A DNA stretch of 64,000 bases from Azophilus sp965221755 (GCA_965221755.1 OZ244921.1:1798001-1862000); one strand, 5' to 3'. Shown: positions 37,398 to 46,681, numbered from the stretch's first letter. A program made the numbers and translations. Notes: generated by a model from the letters alone, not told the origin.

Positions 37398-38606
37398 ATG
37401 CAGGAGCTGGAAGACAGGATCTTGGTTGCCGATAGGTTGAAGTCAATCGCTCCGTTCCGGGTCATGGAGCTGATGAAGCGGGCCGCCCAGTTGGAGGCCC
37501 AGGGACGCCGAGTGGTGCATTTCGAGGTTGGCGAACCGGATTTCAACACCGCCGAACCCATCGTTGAGGCGGGCTGCCGGGCGCTGTTGGACGGACACAC
37601 CAAGTACACCCACGCGCTGGGCACGGAGGCGCTCAGGGAGGCGCTGTCACGGGACTACCGGGAGCGGCTCGGCGTTGCGGTTCCCGCCGAGCGCATTGTC
37701 GTGACTGCGGGGGCCAGTGGCGGGCTGCTGCTGCTCAGCGCCCTGCTCATCAACCCGGGCGACGGCCTGTTGGTGACCGACCCCGGCTATCCCTGCAATG
37801 CCGCCTTTGCGCGCATTGTCGATGGCGCTGCCCAGCCTGTGGCGCTGCGCATGGAGGCAGGCTACCTGCCTCAAGTGGAAGACCTCGCAGCGGCTTGGCG
37901 CCCCAATACGGCCGGCTTGTTGCTCGCCTCGCCCGCCAACCCCACGGGCGCCGTCATGGACGGCGCCCGGCTGGCCGAAGTGGCTGGCTTTGTCCACGCA
38001 GCCGGGGGCTTCCTCATCCTCGACGAGATTTACCAAGGGCTCACCTACGGCCCGCCGCCCACTGCCGACACCGGGCTGCGGGTCAATGATGGGCTGATCG
38101 CGTTGAACAGCTTCTCAAAGTACTTCGGCATGACCGGATGGCGCCTCGGTTGGGTGGTCGTGCCGGAGGTTTTGATGGCGCCGATCGAGCGGTTGGCGCA
38201 GAACCTCTTCATTTCGCCGTCCAGCGTGGCCCAGCAGGCGGCTCTGGCGGCGTTTTCCCCGGAAGCCATGACAATTCACGAGGCGCGGCGGCAGCATTTC
38301 GACGCCCGCCGCCGGCAGTTGCTCGGTGGCCTCGAGGCGTTGGGGTTCAGGGCTGCTGCCGCAGCGGACGGAGCGTTCTACCTTTATATGGACGTCTCCA
38401 GCTCGGGCTTGGATTCCCATGAATTCTGCTGGCGCTTGATCAACGAGTTCCAAGTGGCCGCCACGCCAGGCATCGACTTCGGCGAGCGGCAAGCGCACCG
38501 CTTCGTCCGCTTCGCCTACACCACCGACGATGAATCCATCGACTTGGGGCTGCAGCGGATTGGCGAGGCGCTTGAGGCTTGGGATGGCTTGGGCGGCGAA
38601 GCGTGA
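37398..38606 (+). CDS. PLP-dependent class I/II aminotransferase
   Basis: This encodes 402 aa from ATG 37398. Fold-type I aminotransferase features: FEVGEPDFNT, YTHALGTEALREALS, VTDPGYPCN, SPANPTGAVM, DEIYQGL, the PLP lysine in NSFSKYFGMTGWRLGW, and a C-terminal GIDFGERQAHRFVRFAY. The substrate is not evident; aspartate- or alanine-type aminotransferases are closest in style. It shares GTGA with sfsA downstream. Confidence 0.9.
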   Translation: MQELEDRILVADRLKSIAPFRVMELMKRAAQLEAQGRRVVHFEVGEPDFNTAEPIVEAGCRALLDGHTKYTHALGTEALREALSRDYRERLGVAVPAERIVVTAGASGGLLLLSALLINPGDGLLVTDPGYPCNAAFARIVDGAAQPVALRMEAGYLPQVEDLAAAWRPNTAGLLLASPANPTGAVMDGARLAEVAGFVHAAGGFLILDEIYQGLTYGPPPTADTGLRVNDGLIALNSFSKYFGMTGWRLGWVVVPEVLMAPIERLAQNLFISPSSVAQQAALAAFSPEAMTIHEARRQHFDARRRQLLGGLEALGFRAAAAADGAFYLYMDVSSSGLDSHEFCWRLINEFQVAATPGIDFGERQAHRFVRFAYTTDDESIDLGLQRIGEALEAWDGLGGEA

Positions 38607-39340
38607 TCTACTCGCCGCCGTTGATCGAGGCCCGTCTGGTGCGCCGCCACAAACGCTTTCTTGCCGATGTGGAGTTGCAGGACGGCAGCTTGCTGCGCGC
38701 CCACTGTGCCAACACCGGCGCCATGACCGGCTGCTCCGAACCGGGCAGCCGGGTCTGGCTTATGGATTCGGGCAATGAGCGGCGCAAGTACCGGCACACG
38801 CTGGAACTGGTCGCCGCCGGGGATCATTGGGTGTGTGTCAACACGGCGCGCGCCAACCAAGTCGTTGCGGCGGCGGTCGAAGACGGGTTGATGCCGCCGC
38901 TGGCAGGCTATGCGTCGTTGCGGCGCGAACCGCCAATTCCAGGCGGCAAGGGGCGCTTCGATCTCAAGCTGACGGATTCGGCGAAAGGCGACTGCTACGT
39001 GGAGTTGAAGAGCCTGACCTTGGGTTTCGCGGATGGCTGCGGCGCCTTCCCTGATGCGCCGAGCGCGCGGGCGTTGAAGCATGTCGAGGAACTGCGCAGG
39101 GTGCGGCCCGAGCTGCAATGCCGAGCGGTGCTGATGTTCTGCGTCATGCACAGCGGCGTGCGCATCGCCACCACTGCCGACGCCATTCAGCCTGCCTACG
39201 GCGAGCAGGTTCGGCAAGCCATCGCCGAAGGCGTCGAGGTCCATGCGTGGCGCTGCCGGCCCTCGCCGCGGGAACTCATCGTTGACGGACCCTTGCCGTT
39301 CGTCAGTCCGCCGCCAAAACGGGGCGTCCTGAAAACTTGA
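38603..39340 (+). CDS. sfsA: SfsA family DNA-binding/sugar fermentation stimulation protein
   Basis: This encodes 245 aa from GTG 38603. Segments LVRRHKRFLADVEL, HCANTGAMTGCSEPGS, CYVELKSLTLG and FPDAPSARALKHVEEL are those of SfsA, which has an OB-fold followed by a nuclease-like domain with Glu/Lys residues. In E. coli it affects maltose gene expression; its molecular role is not settled. It overlaps the aminotransferase gene by 4 nt. Confidence 0.93.
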   Translation: MIYSPPLIEARLVRRHKRFLADVELQDGSLLRAHCANTGAMTGCSEPGSRVWLMDSGNERRKYRHTLELVAAGDHWVCVNTARANQVVAAAVEDGLMPPLAGYASLRREPPIPGGKGRFDLKLTDSAKGDCYVELKSLTLGFADGCGAFPDAPSARALKHVEELRRVRPELQCRAVLMFCVMHSGVRIATTADAIQPAYGEQVRQAIAEGVEVHAWRCRPSPRELIVDGPLPFVSPPPKRGVLKT

Positions 39341-39365
39341 TTTCTTTGTCCGCTAAATTTCGGCT

Positions 39366-40391
39366 TTAGCGGTTGAAGCCCTGCAGCAGCTGTCGGTAGT
39401 CGGCCGGCTTTCGCAGCCGCGCGCCGTATTGCCGCACCAGCGTCGCCGCGGCGTGGTTGCCGAAGCGGGCGGCCTGCGGCTCGGTCATGCCGAGGCGCAG
39501 GCCGTGCAGGCAGGCGCCGGCGTAGATGTCCCCAGCGCCGGTGGTGTCCTTGGCCTTGACGGCGACGCTGGCCACTTCCCGGCAGCTGCCGTTGGCCACG
39601 CTGATGCTGCCGCGGCTGCCCAAGGTGATGAAGCAGGCGCGGCCGATGTCCTTGAGCTCGGCGATGGCCAAGTCCAGCCGGTCGGTGCGCGCCCAGGTCA
39701 GGGCTTCCTCCTCGTTGCAGAACAACCAGTGGACGCCGTTGCCAAGCAAGCGCTCAAGTTCGTCTCGGAAGAACCTCACCATGCTGGGATCGGACAGGCT
39801 GACGGCGGCGGGAACGGCCAAACCGTCGGCGAGTTCGCGGGTGCGCACTGCGGCCCTGAGCCCCGGCGGCTGGGCGCTGAGGTAGCCCTCGATGTACAGC
39901 GCCCCCGCGCCGGCCAAGGCCCCTTCATCGATCTCGGCAGTGCCCAAGCTCCGCGAGACGCCGAGAAAGGTGTTCATGGAGCGTTCCGCATCGTCCGTGA
40001 CCAGAACGATGCAGCGTCCGGTCAGGCCGTCCGACATCCCCGCGTTGGCATTGGTGGCCACGCCGGCGCCGGCCAAGTCGTCCAGAAAGTGCCGGCCCAC
40101 GTCGTCGCTTGCCACCTTGCAGGAATACAAGGCGCTGCCGCCGAGGCCTTGGATCGCCATGATGGTGTTGGCGGCCGAGCCGCCGCTCATGCGCTTGTGC
40201 GGGCGTTCGGAGAGGTCTTTCTGCAGACGATTCAGGAACGCCTCCTCCACCAAGGTCATGTGGCCCTTGGCGACGCCGTGCCGATCCAGGAAGGCGTCAT
40301 CCACGCGATATTCCATATCGACCAAGGCATTGCCGAGGCCGTAAACGTCGTAGATGGGCGGGGGCCGCCCACCCAGACGGTCAGCGCTCAC
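39366..40391 (-). CDS. PfkB/ribokinase-family carbohydrate or adenosine kinase
   Basis: This encodes 341 aa from GTG 40391, overlapping the hemL stop as GTGA. The N-terminus has VYGLGNALVDMEYRVDD, MSGGSAANTIMAIQGLGG follows, and the C-terminal motif KDTTGAGDIYAGACLHG holds the catalytic Asp. The length and NALVDME start resemble the adenosine-kinase-like group of the PfkB family. The phosphorylated compound cannot be told from sequence. Confidence 0.85.
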   Translation of the reverse strand: MSADRLGGRPPPIYDVYGLGNALVDMEYRVDDAFLDRHGVAKGHMTLVEEAFLNRLQKDLSERPHKRMSGGSAANTIMAIQGLGGSALYSCKVASDDVGRHFLDDLAGAGVATNANAGMSDGLTGRCIVLVTDDAERSMNTFLGVSRSLGTAEIDEGALAGAGALYIEGYLSAQPPGLRAAVRTRELADGLAVPAAVSLSDPSMVRFFRDELERLLGNGVHWLFCNEEEALTWARTDRLDLAIAELKDIGRACFITLGSRGSISVANGSCREVASVAVKAKDTTGAGDIYAGACLHGLRLGMTEPQAARFGNHAAATLVRQYGARLRKPADYRQLLQGFNR

Positions 40392-41680
40392 AACTGCTGC
40401 ATTGCGCCGTCAGCGGCGGTCAGGGTGGCGTCGAGAACGTCCTCGGTGTGCTGAGCGCCGATGAACGCGGCTTCAAAAGCGCTCGGCGCCAAGTACACGC
40501 CCCGGTCGAGCATCGCGTGGAAGAAGTGGGCGAAGGCGTTGCCATTGGCGTTGGCCACGTGCTCAAAGGCGGTGACCGGCTGCGGGGCGTCAAAGAACAG
40601 GCTCAGCATCCCGCAGACGTGATTGACCGCCATGGATCGTCCGTGCTTTTCGGCTAGGGCCCGGAGCTCGGTGGCCAGAAACGCGGTGCGCCGCTCAAGA
40701 TCGGCGAAGAAGCCTTCATCCAGCGCTCGCAAGGTGGCGATGCCGGCGGTGGCCGCCAGCGGATTGCCGGATAACGTGCCAGCTTGGTAGATGTCGCCGA
40801 GCGGCGCCAGCCGGTCCATGATGTCCGCTCGACCGCCTAGTGCGCCGACCGGCAATCCGCCGCCGATGATCTTGCCGAGGGTGGTGAGATCGGCTGTTAT
40901 GCCGTACCGCTCTTGGGCGCCGCCCAAGGCGACGCGGAAGCCGGTCATCACCTCATCGAAGATCAGCAGGCTGCCGTCGCTCGCGGTGACCTCGCGCAGG
41001 GTTTCCAGAAAGCCAGGCTGTGGCGCGATGCAGCCCATGTTGCCGGCTACGGGCTCGACGATCAGGCCGGCGATTTGCTGCGGATAGGCGGCATAGGCCT
41101 CGCGCACCGCTGCCGGATCGTTGAAGGGCAGCGTCAGGGTTCGGGCCGCGACCGCCTCGGGCACGCCCGGCGAATTGGGGATGCCCAAGGTCAGCAGACC
41201 GGAACCCGCCTTGGCCAGCAGCGCGTCGGAGTGGCCGTGGTAGCAGCCTTCGAACTTGACGATCAGGTCGCGGCCGGTGAAGCCCCGGGCGAGCCGTATG
41301 GCGGTCATGGTGGCCTCGGTGCCGGAGTTCACCAGGCGCACCTTGTCGATGCCCGACATGCGTTCGACGATCAGCTCGGCCAATTCAATCTCCGGCTCCG
41401 TCGGTGCGCCGAAGCCAAGCGCTTGCTGAGCCTGCGCCCGCACGGCCGCCACCACCCTCGGGTCGCCGTGGCCGAGGATCATCGGTCCCCAGGAGGAGAC
41501 GTAGTCGATGTAGCGGTTGCCGTCCACGTCCTCAAGCCAGGCGCCTTGGCCTGAACGGAAGAAGATGGGATGCCCGCCGACGCCCTTGAAGGCGCGCACC
41601 GGGGAGTTGACGCCGCCGACCAGCGTGCGTTGGGCGCGCTCGATCAGTTGCAGGGACTCGGTTCTTTTCATAGCGGTCAT
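40388..41680 (-). CDS. hemL: Glutamate-1-semialdehyde 2,1-aminomutase
   Basis: This encodes 430 aa. The start at 41680 (MTAMKRTES) is chosen; 41671 is an alternative. GGVNSPVRAFKGVGG opens the family, NSGTEATMTAIRLARG binds the cofactor, LIFDEVMTGFRV contains the PLP-binding Asp, and TTLGKIIGGGLPVGA has the catalytic lysine. It makes 5-aminolevulinate for heme from glutamate-derived semialdehyde. hemJ lies just upstream on the same strand. Confidence 0.97.
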   Translation of the reverse strand: MTAMKRTESLQLIERAQRTLVGGVNSPVRAFKGVGGHPIFFRSGQGAWLEDVDGNRYIDYVSSWGPMILGHGDPRVVAAVRAQAQQALGFGAPTEPEIELAELIVERMSGIDKVRLVNSGTEATMTAIRLARGFTGRDLIVKFEGCYHGHSDALLAKAGSGLLTLGIPNSPGVPEAVAARTLTLPFNDPAAVREAYAAYPQQIAGLIVEPVAGNMGCIAPQPGFLETLREVTASDGSLLIFDEVMTGFRVALGGAQERYGITADLTTLGKIIGGGLPVGALGGRADIMDRLAPLGDIYQAGTLSGNPLAATAGIATLRALDEGFFADLERRTAFLATELRALAEKHGRSMAVNHVCGMLSLFFDAPQPVTAFEHVANANGNAFAHFFHAMLDRGVYLAPSAFEAAFIGAQHTEDVLDATLTAADGAMQQL

Positions 41681-41691
41681 TATCGGACAAC

Positions 41692-42123
41692 TCAGAGTGG
41701 CTTGAAGACGGCGAGAACGATGATCAGCACCAAGCCGATGGTGGGCACCTCGTTGAATAGGCGCAGAAAGCGGTCGCTTGCGGGCTGCTCCCCGGCCGCC
41801 AGCCTCCGCATGATGCGGCGGCACGCGTGGTGGTGGCCGACCAGCCCGATCACCAGCGCCACCTTGATCCAGAGCCAGAGGCTGGCAGCGTGTGCGCTCC
41901 AGGTTTCGATGAGCAGCCAGATGCCGAACGCCAACGTGGCGATCATCGCCGGATTCATGATGATCCGGTAGAGTTTCGCCTCCATGACCTCGAAGCGCTC
42001 TCGGCTTGGGGCGTCGGTGGCGGTGGCGTGGTAGATGAACAGCCGCGGCAGGTAAAACAGGCCGGCGAACCAGCACACCATGGCGATTAGGTGAGCGGCC
42101 TTGGTCCAGAGGATTGCGTTCAA
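41692..42123 (-). CDS. hemJ: Protoporphyrinogen IX oxidase HemJ-like membrane protein
   Basis: This encodes 143 aa from TTG 42123, with GAGGAGAG upstream. Four hydrophobic helices, the conserved His in TKAAHLIAMVCWFAGLFYLPRLF, YRIIMNPAMIATLAFG and WLWIKVALVIGLVGHHHACR fit the UPF0093/HemJ family, which oxidises protoporphyrinogen in the late heme pathway in the inner membrane. The neighbour hemL supports a heme role. Confidence 0.93.
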   Translation of the reverse strand: MNAILWTKAAHLIAMVCWFAGLFYLPRLFIYHATATDAPSRERFEVMEAKLYRIIMNPAMIATLAFGIWLLIETWSAHAASLWLWIKVALVIGLVGHHHACRRIMRRLAAGEQPASDRFLRLFNEVPTIGLVLIIVLAVFKPL

Positions 42124-42142
42124 TGCTTTTTCTCTCCTCAGT

Positions 42143-42417
42143 TTAACGGGACCGGGCGCGGTAGCGGTCGATCTCCCGCTCCGTGATGGCGCCGCTCGGC
42201 GTCGCCGCCGGAGTTCCGGCGCGCGCGATCAGCGCCGCTAGTTCGCTTGCGCCGATCAGCGCTTCCGCTCCGTCCACGGTGGCGTCCGCATTGATCTCCG
42301 GGATGTTCCTGCGCGCGGCAGGGAGCGCTCGAAGGTCGATGCGCAGACCCGCCGCCCCATCCCCGACAAGGCCTGATCGCAAGTCTGCCGCGTTCAGCAA
42401 TTCAGGACAATCCCCAA
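42143..42417 (-). other. Possible remnant or short unrecognised ORF upstream of hemJ
   Basis: An open minus-strand frame encodes a C-terminal segment including ALIGASELAALIARAG and ending AITEREIDRYRARSR, 19 nt before hemJ. I do not recognise it, its upstream part runs into repeat copy 7, and it has no good start. It may be the 3' end of a decayed gene or may not be coding. Confidence 0.25.
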
Positions 42418-42418
42418 A

Positions 42419-42513
42419 CTGCGCGGGCTTAAGAAACATATCGGAACCTGATCCATGCAACGGCAACGGAGTTTCGCGACAGCGAAACCCCATCCGCGAC
42501 CGTCAGGTCGCGC
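42419..42513 (+). repeat. Dispersed hairpin repeat, copy 7
   Basis: Core TGCGCGGGCTTAAGAAACAT and CGGAACCTGATCCATGCAACGG; first hairpin arms GGAGTTTCGC/GCGAAACCCC (one G-T pair); second hairpin CGCGACC/GGTCGCG. It points at the gene starting at 42570. Confidence 0.8.
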
Positions 42514-42517
42514 GTCG

Positions 42518-42544
42518 TTGGGCGAATGGGAAGCAGTGTAAACT
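42518..42544 (+). promoter_or_regulatory. Possible promoter following repeat copy 7
   Basis: TTGGGC (42518-42523) and TAAACT (42539-42544) are 15 nt apart, shorter than ideal. The -10-like box lies 25 nt after the repeat end, exactly as in copy 6 with its strong promoter. The next start codon is at 42570. Confidence 0.4.
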
Positions 42545-42569
42545 GTGGCCCAAGACCAGAGGTGGGAAC

Positions 42570-42959
42570 GTGACGGCGAGGTTGCCAAGCGGCCTTCAAC
42601 GCTTTGAGCGGATGGCGGTGCTGCCGAGCAGGCCGCTGCGGCGGGCGATGTTCGGGGCAGTGCTGGTTCTGGCATGTGCCGGCTTGTTGTTCGCCAGCTA
42701 CCTGATGGGGCTCAAGCAGGCAGGATTCGACCGCGCCGAGTTGGCGTCGCTTGAGGCGCGCAGCCGCATCTTGGGCCAAGAGGCGGAGGAGCTCCGGAGG
42801 CGTTTGGTCGAGGAGCGGCTCCAAGGGGAAGTCAACGAACGAGCCAGGGTCGATTTGCAGGCCAAGATCAACGACCAGCGCGGTGAAATTCTGGTGCTTC
42901 AGGAAAAAGTGGCGCTATACGAGGCCTTGCTTTCCTCGGATTCGAAGAGCGTGCGCTGA
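42570..42959 (+). CDS. Membrane-anchored coiled-coil protein (gammaproteobacterial DUF type)
   Basis: This encodes 129 aa from GTG 42570, with GAGGTGGG upstream. A single membrane helix (MFGAVLVLACAGLLFASYLMG) is followed by a long charged coiled coil (residues about 45-125). In Pseudomonas a similar membrane coiled-coil gene lies before the bactofilin-erpA-anmK-tyrS run, and it is in that place here. The function is unknown; a role in envelope organisation with bactofilin is a guess from position. Confidence 0.7.
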   Translation: MTARLPSGLQRFERMAVLPSRPLRRAMFGAVLVLACAGLLFASYLMGLKQAGFDRAELASLEARSRILGQEAEELRRRLVEERLQGEVNERARVDLQAKINDQRGEILVLQEKVALYEALLSSDSKSVR

Positions 42960-43080
42960 AGGGCGCGGGCGGGCATCCAGCATCCCAACCAAGCGCCTTG
43001 TGTTGGGGTTCGAAGGCGCAGGCCGCCCATGATGCCCGAGGCGAAGCTCCCCGAAGCCAAGGTTCTCGGTTGCTGTTAGA

Positions 43081-43530
43081 ATGGGCGCCGTCGCTGCGGC
43101 CTTGGCGGCGCTGACGGGAAGATCGGGGGCGGCAGTGGCCAAAACGGAATCCGATAAAGGCGTTACTCTTATCGCCAAAAACGCCAAGTTGGAAGGGGAA
43201 ATCACCTTTGACAACGAACTCTACGTATATGGCCAGATCAATGGCAACGTTCGGGCTGGCGGCGACAAGGCAACCTTGGTGATTGGCGAGCAGGGCAGGG
43301 TCAAGGGCGATGTTCGAGCGCCCGTGGTGATCATCAACGGCGAATTCGAAGGCACGGTGTTCGCGAGCAACAAGGTGGTCCTTGCGGAGAAGGCGCGGGC
43401 CTCCGGCGACCTTTGCTACAAACGCATCGAGATGCGGATCGGCGCCCGGATGGATGGCCAGCTTGCGCAGCAGGACAAGGCCGGGGCCGAGGTGCGCGCT
43501 TTTCCGCCAGCGGACCTCAAGGACCGCTGA
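43081..43530 (+). CDS. Bactofilin-family polymer-forming protein
   Basis: This encodes 149 aa; ATG 43081 is used, but GTG 43135 (VAKTESDKGVTLIAK) is as likely. The bactofilin core of repeated beta turns is clear: VTLIAKNAKLEGEITFDNELYVYGQINGNV, then VIGEQGRVKGDVRAPVVIINGEFEGTV. Bactofilins form cytoskeletal filaments that locate cell-wall enzymes; an M23 peptidase is encoded three genes downstream. The stop shares TGATG with erpA. Confidence 0.9.
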   Translation: MGAVAAALAALTGRSGAAVAKTESDKGVTLIAKNAKLEGEITFDNELYVYGQINGNVRAGGDKATLVIGEQGRVKGDVRAPVVIINGEFEGTVFASNKVVLAEKARASGDLCYKRIEMRIGARMDGQLAQQDKAGAEVRAFPPADLKDR

Positions 43531-43865
43531 TGGCCGCACCGGCTGATATTGGCTTTACGGAACGCGCCGCCGCCAAGGTGAGGCTGCTGATCGACGACGA
43601 GGGCCTTGACCTTAAGTTGCGGGTTTTCGTCACCGGAGGCGGATGCAGCGGGTTTTCCTACGGCTTCACCTTTGACGAGGCGGTCTGCGATGACGACGCT
43701 GTGGTCAACCGCGACGGCGTGACCTTGGTTGTGGATGGCTTGAGCTATCAATATCTCCTCGGTGCCGAAATCGACTACACGGAGGATTTGCAGGGCTCTC
43801 AGTTCGTGGTCAACAACCCCAACGCCTCATCCACCTGCGGCTGCGGCAACTCGTTCGCGATCTAA
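43530..43865 (+). CDS. erpA: Iron-sulfur cluster insertion protein ErpA
   Basis: This encodes 111 aa, starting at the ATG overlapping the bactofilin stop. A-type carrier cysteines are in VTGGGCSGFSYGF and STCGCGNSF. It carries [Fe-S] clusters to target enzymes, essential in many gammaproteobacteria for isoprenoid synthesis. The position before anmK matches Pseudomonas. Confidence 0.96.
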   Translation: MAAPADIGFTERAAAKVRLLIDDEGLDLKLRVFVTGGGCSGFSYGFTFDEAVCDDDAVVNRDGVTLVVDGLSYQYLLGAEIDYTEDLQGSQFVVNNPNASSTCGCGNSFAI

Positions 43866-44000
43866 TTCGGTGCCCTCCAGGCCAACCATCATTGGCGTGC
43901 GGGGCGGCAGCCGACATGGCGGGCATTGCGCTTGAGTTGGGGGCGATGGTGCCTTCAGAGTGTCGGCTGGCTGCGCGGCGCGCCTACTTGCACCGTTCGC

Positions 44001-45101
44001 TTAGGGCGCATAGACGGCGCCGATGACCCGGGATCCGGCAGCGCCAGTGACGCTGGGCACGTTGGCCGGCGTGCCGTTGAGACGCTGGTGGGCTAACCAA
44101 GCGAAGGCGGCGGCTTCAATGGCGTTGCCGTCCCAGCCGTGCTCGTCCGCGCTATCCACCACAGGCTTTGCCAGCGCTCCGAGCCTCTGCATGAGCAGAC
44201 GGTTCAGCCGGCCGCCGCCGCAGACGATGATGCGCTCCGCCTCCGGCGCCCAATTGGCGATGGCGTTGGCGATCGAGGCGGCGGTCATCTCCAGCAGGGT
44301 TCGCTGCACGTCTTCCGGGCGAAGGGCGGGGGCCAAGTGCTGGTTCAGCCAATTGAGATTGTAGTGCTCGCGGCCGGTGCTCTTCGGGGGCGCTTGGGTC
44401 AGATAAGGGTCGTTGAGCAGCGACGCCAGCAGCGGCTCATCGACTTGGCCGGTGGTCGCCCACGCGCCGCCCTCATCAAAGGCGACTCCTTGATGCTTGG
44501 CGCACCATGGGTCCATGAGCGCGTTGCCTGGTCCGGTGTCGAATCCCAGCAGCGGGGCGCCGAGCCGGGTGATGTTGCTGATGCCGCCGATGTTCAGCAC
44601 GATGCGACGTTCGCCGGAATCGCTGAACAGCGCGGCATGAAAGCCGGGTGCCAAGGGAGCGCCCTGTCCGCCGGCGGCCAGGTCCCGGCGTCGGAAGTCG
44701 GCCACCGTGGCCACGCCGGTCAGTTCGGCGATGCGATTGGGATCGCCGATCTGCAGGGTGAACGCGTTGCGGTCGTTGGGGCGGTGGCGAACTGTTTGCC
44801 CGTGGCTGCCGATCGCCCGCACCGCATCGTTCGCCAGTCCTTGGCTGGCGATGAACCCGCGGGCCGTTTCGCCAATGAAGCGGCCCAACGCGGTATCGGC
44901 CTCGCCTAGGGCGTCGAGGTTGTCGTCGATCCCTTGACCCAGCCGCAGGAGGGTTTCGCGCAGCGCCTTCGGCAGGGGAAAGGTATGTTGGGCGACTAGG
45001 TTGACCGCATCGCTGGCGACTTCCACGAGCGCCATGTCCAGCCCATCGACGCTGGTTCCGGTCATCGCGCCGAGGTAGAGGCCGCTATCGTCCGACGGCA
45101 A
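44001..45101 (-). CDS. anmK: Anhydro-N-acetylmuramic acid kinase
   Basis: This encodes 366 aa from TTG 45101, overlapping the 3' end of the M23 peptidase gene. YLGAMTGTSVDGLDMALVEV, IGSHGQTVRHRP, VLNIGGISNITRL and DTGPGNALMDPW are family motifs including the catalytic Asp. It phosphorylates anhMurNAc from recycled peptidoglycan. Coupling with the peptidase gene fits cell-wall turnover and recycling. Confidence 0.96.
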   Translation of the reverse strand: MPSDDSGLYLGAMTGTSVDGLDMALVEVASDAVNLVAQHTFPLPKALRETLLRLGQGIDDNLDALGEADTALGRFIGETARGFIASQGLANDAVRAIGSHGQTVRHRPNDRNAFTLQIGDPNRIAELTGVATVADFRRRDLAAGGQGAPLAPGFHAALFSDSGERRIVLNIGGISNITRLGAPLLGFDTGPGNALMDPWCAKHQGVAFDEGGAWATTGQVDEPLLASLLNDPYLTQAPPKSTGREHYNLNWLNQHLAPALRPEDVQRTLLEMTAASIANAIANWAPEAERIIVCGGGRLNRLLMQRLGALAKPVVDSADEHGWDGNAIEAAAFAWLAHQRLNGTPANVPSVTGAAGSRVIGAVYAP

Positions 45102-46407
45102 GGAGCGACTTGTCCCGATGGGCTGACAGCGAGGCCAGCAACGGCACCGTGCTTGCCTTGAAGCGCTCGGCTTCGGCCGCTGGCACCGGCTCGGCGTCGG
45201 GCAGCGTCACCGTGCGCGGGTTCTGGTGTACGCCGTTGACCAGAAACTCGTAGTGCAGGTGCGGGCCGGTGGCCCAGCCAGTGGCGCCGACATAGCCGAT
45301 GGTGTCGCCCTGCCGCACCTTTTTGCCAGCGCGAATGCCGCGGGCGAAGCCGGACATGTGCAGGTACTTTGTCACGAACTGCTCGCCATGCCGGAGCACC
45401 ACGTAGTTGCCATTGGCACGGGTCTTTGACGCCTTCGCGACCACGCCATCGCCTGATGCCATTATCGGCGTCCCCCGAGGCGCGGCGTAGTCGATGCCCC
45501 GGTGCGGCATGGAGCGGTTCCAGAGCGGGTGCTTGCGGCGCAAGTTGAAATTCGAACTGATTCGGGTGAAGGACACCGGTGCCCTCAGGAAGGCTTTGCG
45601 CATGCTCCGGCCCTTGGGATCGAAGTAGTTGGCCTCGCCGCTGGGGCTGACGTAGCGAGCCGCTCGGTGGCTCTCGCCTTGGTTGATGAACTCGGCGGCC
45701 AGGATGTTGCCGAAGCCGATGAACGCTCCTTGCAGATGCTCCTCCTCCAAGAGCACGTAGAACGAATCGCCGCCCCGGATGTCGAGGACGAAATCGATGT
45801 CCCATTGGAATATCTGGGCCAGCTCCGTGGTGACCGCATCCGGCAGGCCGGCCCGCTGGCTGGCCGTGAACAGGCTGTGATCGATTATGCCGTGCTTGTA
45901 AGCCGTCTTCCGTTGCGGCTCGACAATGAGCTCCTCGCCATGAAAACGGTCGCCTTCCCGGCTGAACTTGAGGGTTCTCAAGGGATCCGGCGAATAGCTC
46001 AGGCTCAGCAATCGATTGTCCTCATCAAGCAGGAAGCTGAATTCCTCCCCGGGCGCAATTTTGGTGAGCTGGGCGCCCAAGGGGACGGTGTTGACCAAGC
46101 GGTGCAGCGCTTGCGCGGAAAGGCCCTCGCGGTTGAATATCAAGGCCAGATTGTCGCCGGGTTGGACGATCACCTTTTGACTGCGGTCGGCGGGTGAAGC
46201 CGGAGCTTGGGGAAGGGGATCCACGGGCGGGACGGTCGCCGGAGGGAGAGGCGGGGGGGGCGATTGCGCATCGGCGCAGTCCGCATCCGGGCGATCTTCG
46301 TATCGAATGATGCCGAAAGCGCACAGGCAAACGCAGAGGAGCGCGATGCCGAGTGGGTAGGCGGCAAAAAATCGGCTGCTGTTCAAGTGAAGTTCCGTTT
46401 TCGGCAT
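45085..46407 (-). CDS. M23-family murein endopeptidase (MepM-like)
   Basis: This encodes 440 aa. An N-terminal signal anchor (SRFFAAYPLGIALLCVCLCAFG) and a Pro-rich linker (PPPPLPPATVPP) lead to a LysM/OapA-like region with KVIVQPGDNLALIFNREG, then the M23 metallopeptidase domain: zinc ligands in MPHRGIDYAAPRGTPI and GPHLHYEF, with GYVGATGWATG before the second. It cuts peptide crosslinks during wall growth. It lies divergent from tyrS, as its relative does in Pseudomonas. Confidence 0.93.
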   Translation of the reverse strand: MPKTELHLNSSRFFAAYPLGIALLCVCLCAFGIIRYEDRPDADCADAQSPPPPLPPATVPPVDPLPQAPASPADRSQKVIVQPGDNLALIFNREGLSAQALHRLVNTVPLGAQLTKIAPGEEFSFLLDEDNRLLSLSYSPDPLRTLKFSREGDRFHGEELIVEPQRKTAYKHGIIDHSLFTASQRAGLPDAVTTELAQIFQWDIDFVLDIRGGDSFYVLLEEEHLQGAFIGFGNILAAEFINQGESHRAARYVSPSGEANYFDPKGRSMRKAFLRAPVSFTRISSNFNLRRKHPLWNRSMPHRGIDYAAPRGTPIMASGDGVVAKASKTRANGNYVVLRHGEQFVTKYLHMSGFARGIRAGKKVRQGDTIGYVGATGWATGPHLHYEFLVNGVHQNPRTVTLPDAEPVPAAEAERFKASTVPLLASLSAHRDKSLLAVGR

Positions 46408-46506
46408 TGGCTGCTTTTCCGCCTTCCCCGCCTTTCGGGCATGGCGACTGGACGCTGTTGACGAATTCGGGGCACCTTCTTACAGGTAGTGGGATCGATT
46501 GTCCAG

Positions 46507-46550
46507 GCGTTGCGTGGGTCAGACTCCGATATGTCTTTGAGCCCGCACAG
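46507..46550 (-). repeat. Dispersed repeat, truncated copy 8 (core only, minus strand)
   Basis: The minus strand reads CTGTGCGGGCTCAAAGACATA and CGGAGTCTGACCCACGCAACGC, the core of the family, but no hairpin or -35 follows. It lies between the divergent M23 peptidase and tyrS genes and points at the peptidase gene. Confidence 0.65.
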
Positions 46551-46681
46551 AAAAACAACCGGCCCAACTGACAAGACATTGAAAAATATAAAAAAAGTGG
46601 AAAATTCACGGAATTTGCATCCGGTTCTGCTAAATTGCCGGCACTACTTCACCTTCGGGTCGACCCCGTCTTGGCCATTCA
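46551..46681. other. AT-rich region upstream of tyrS
   Basis: The stretch holding ATTGAAAAATATAAAAAAAG and nearby bases is far more AT-rich than the surrounding DNA and probably contains the tyrS promoter. I cannot single out one -35/-10 pair. Confidence 0.45.

Noticed and set aside
43866..44000. Possible gene or terminator between convergent erpA and anmK
   Set aside because: Only 135 bp, with no clear stem followed by T run and no supported frame.
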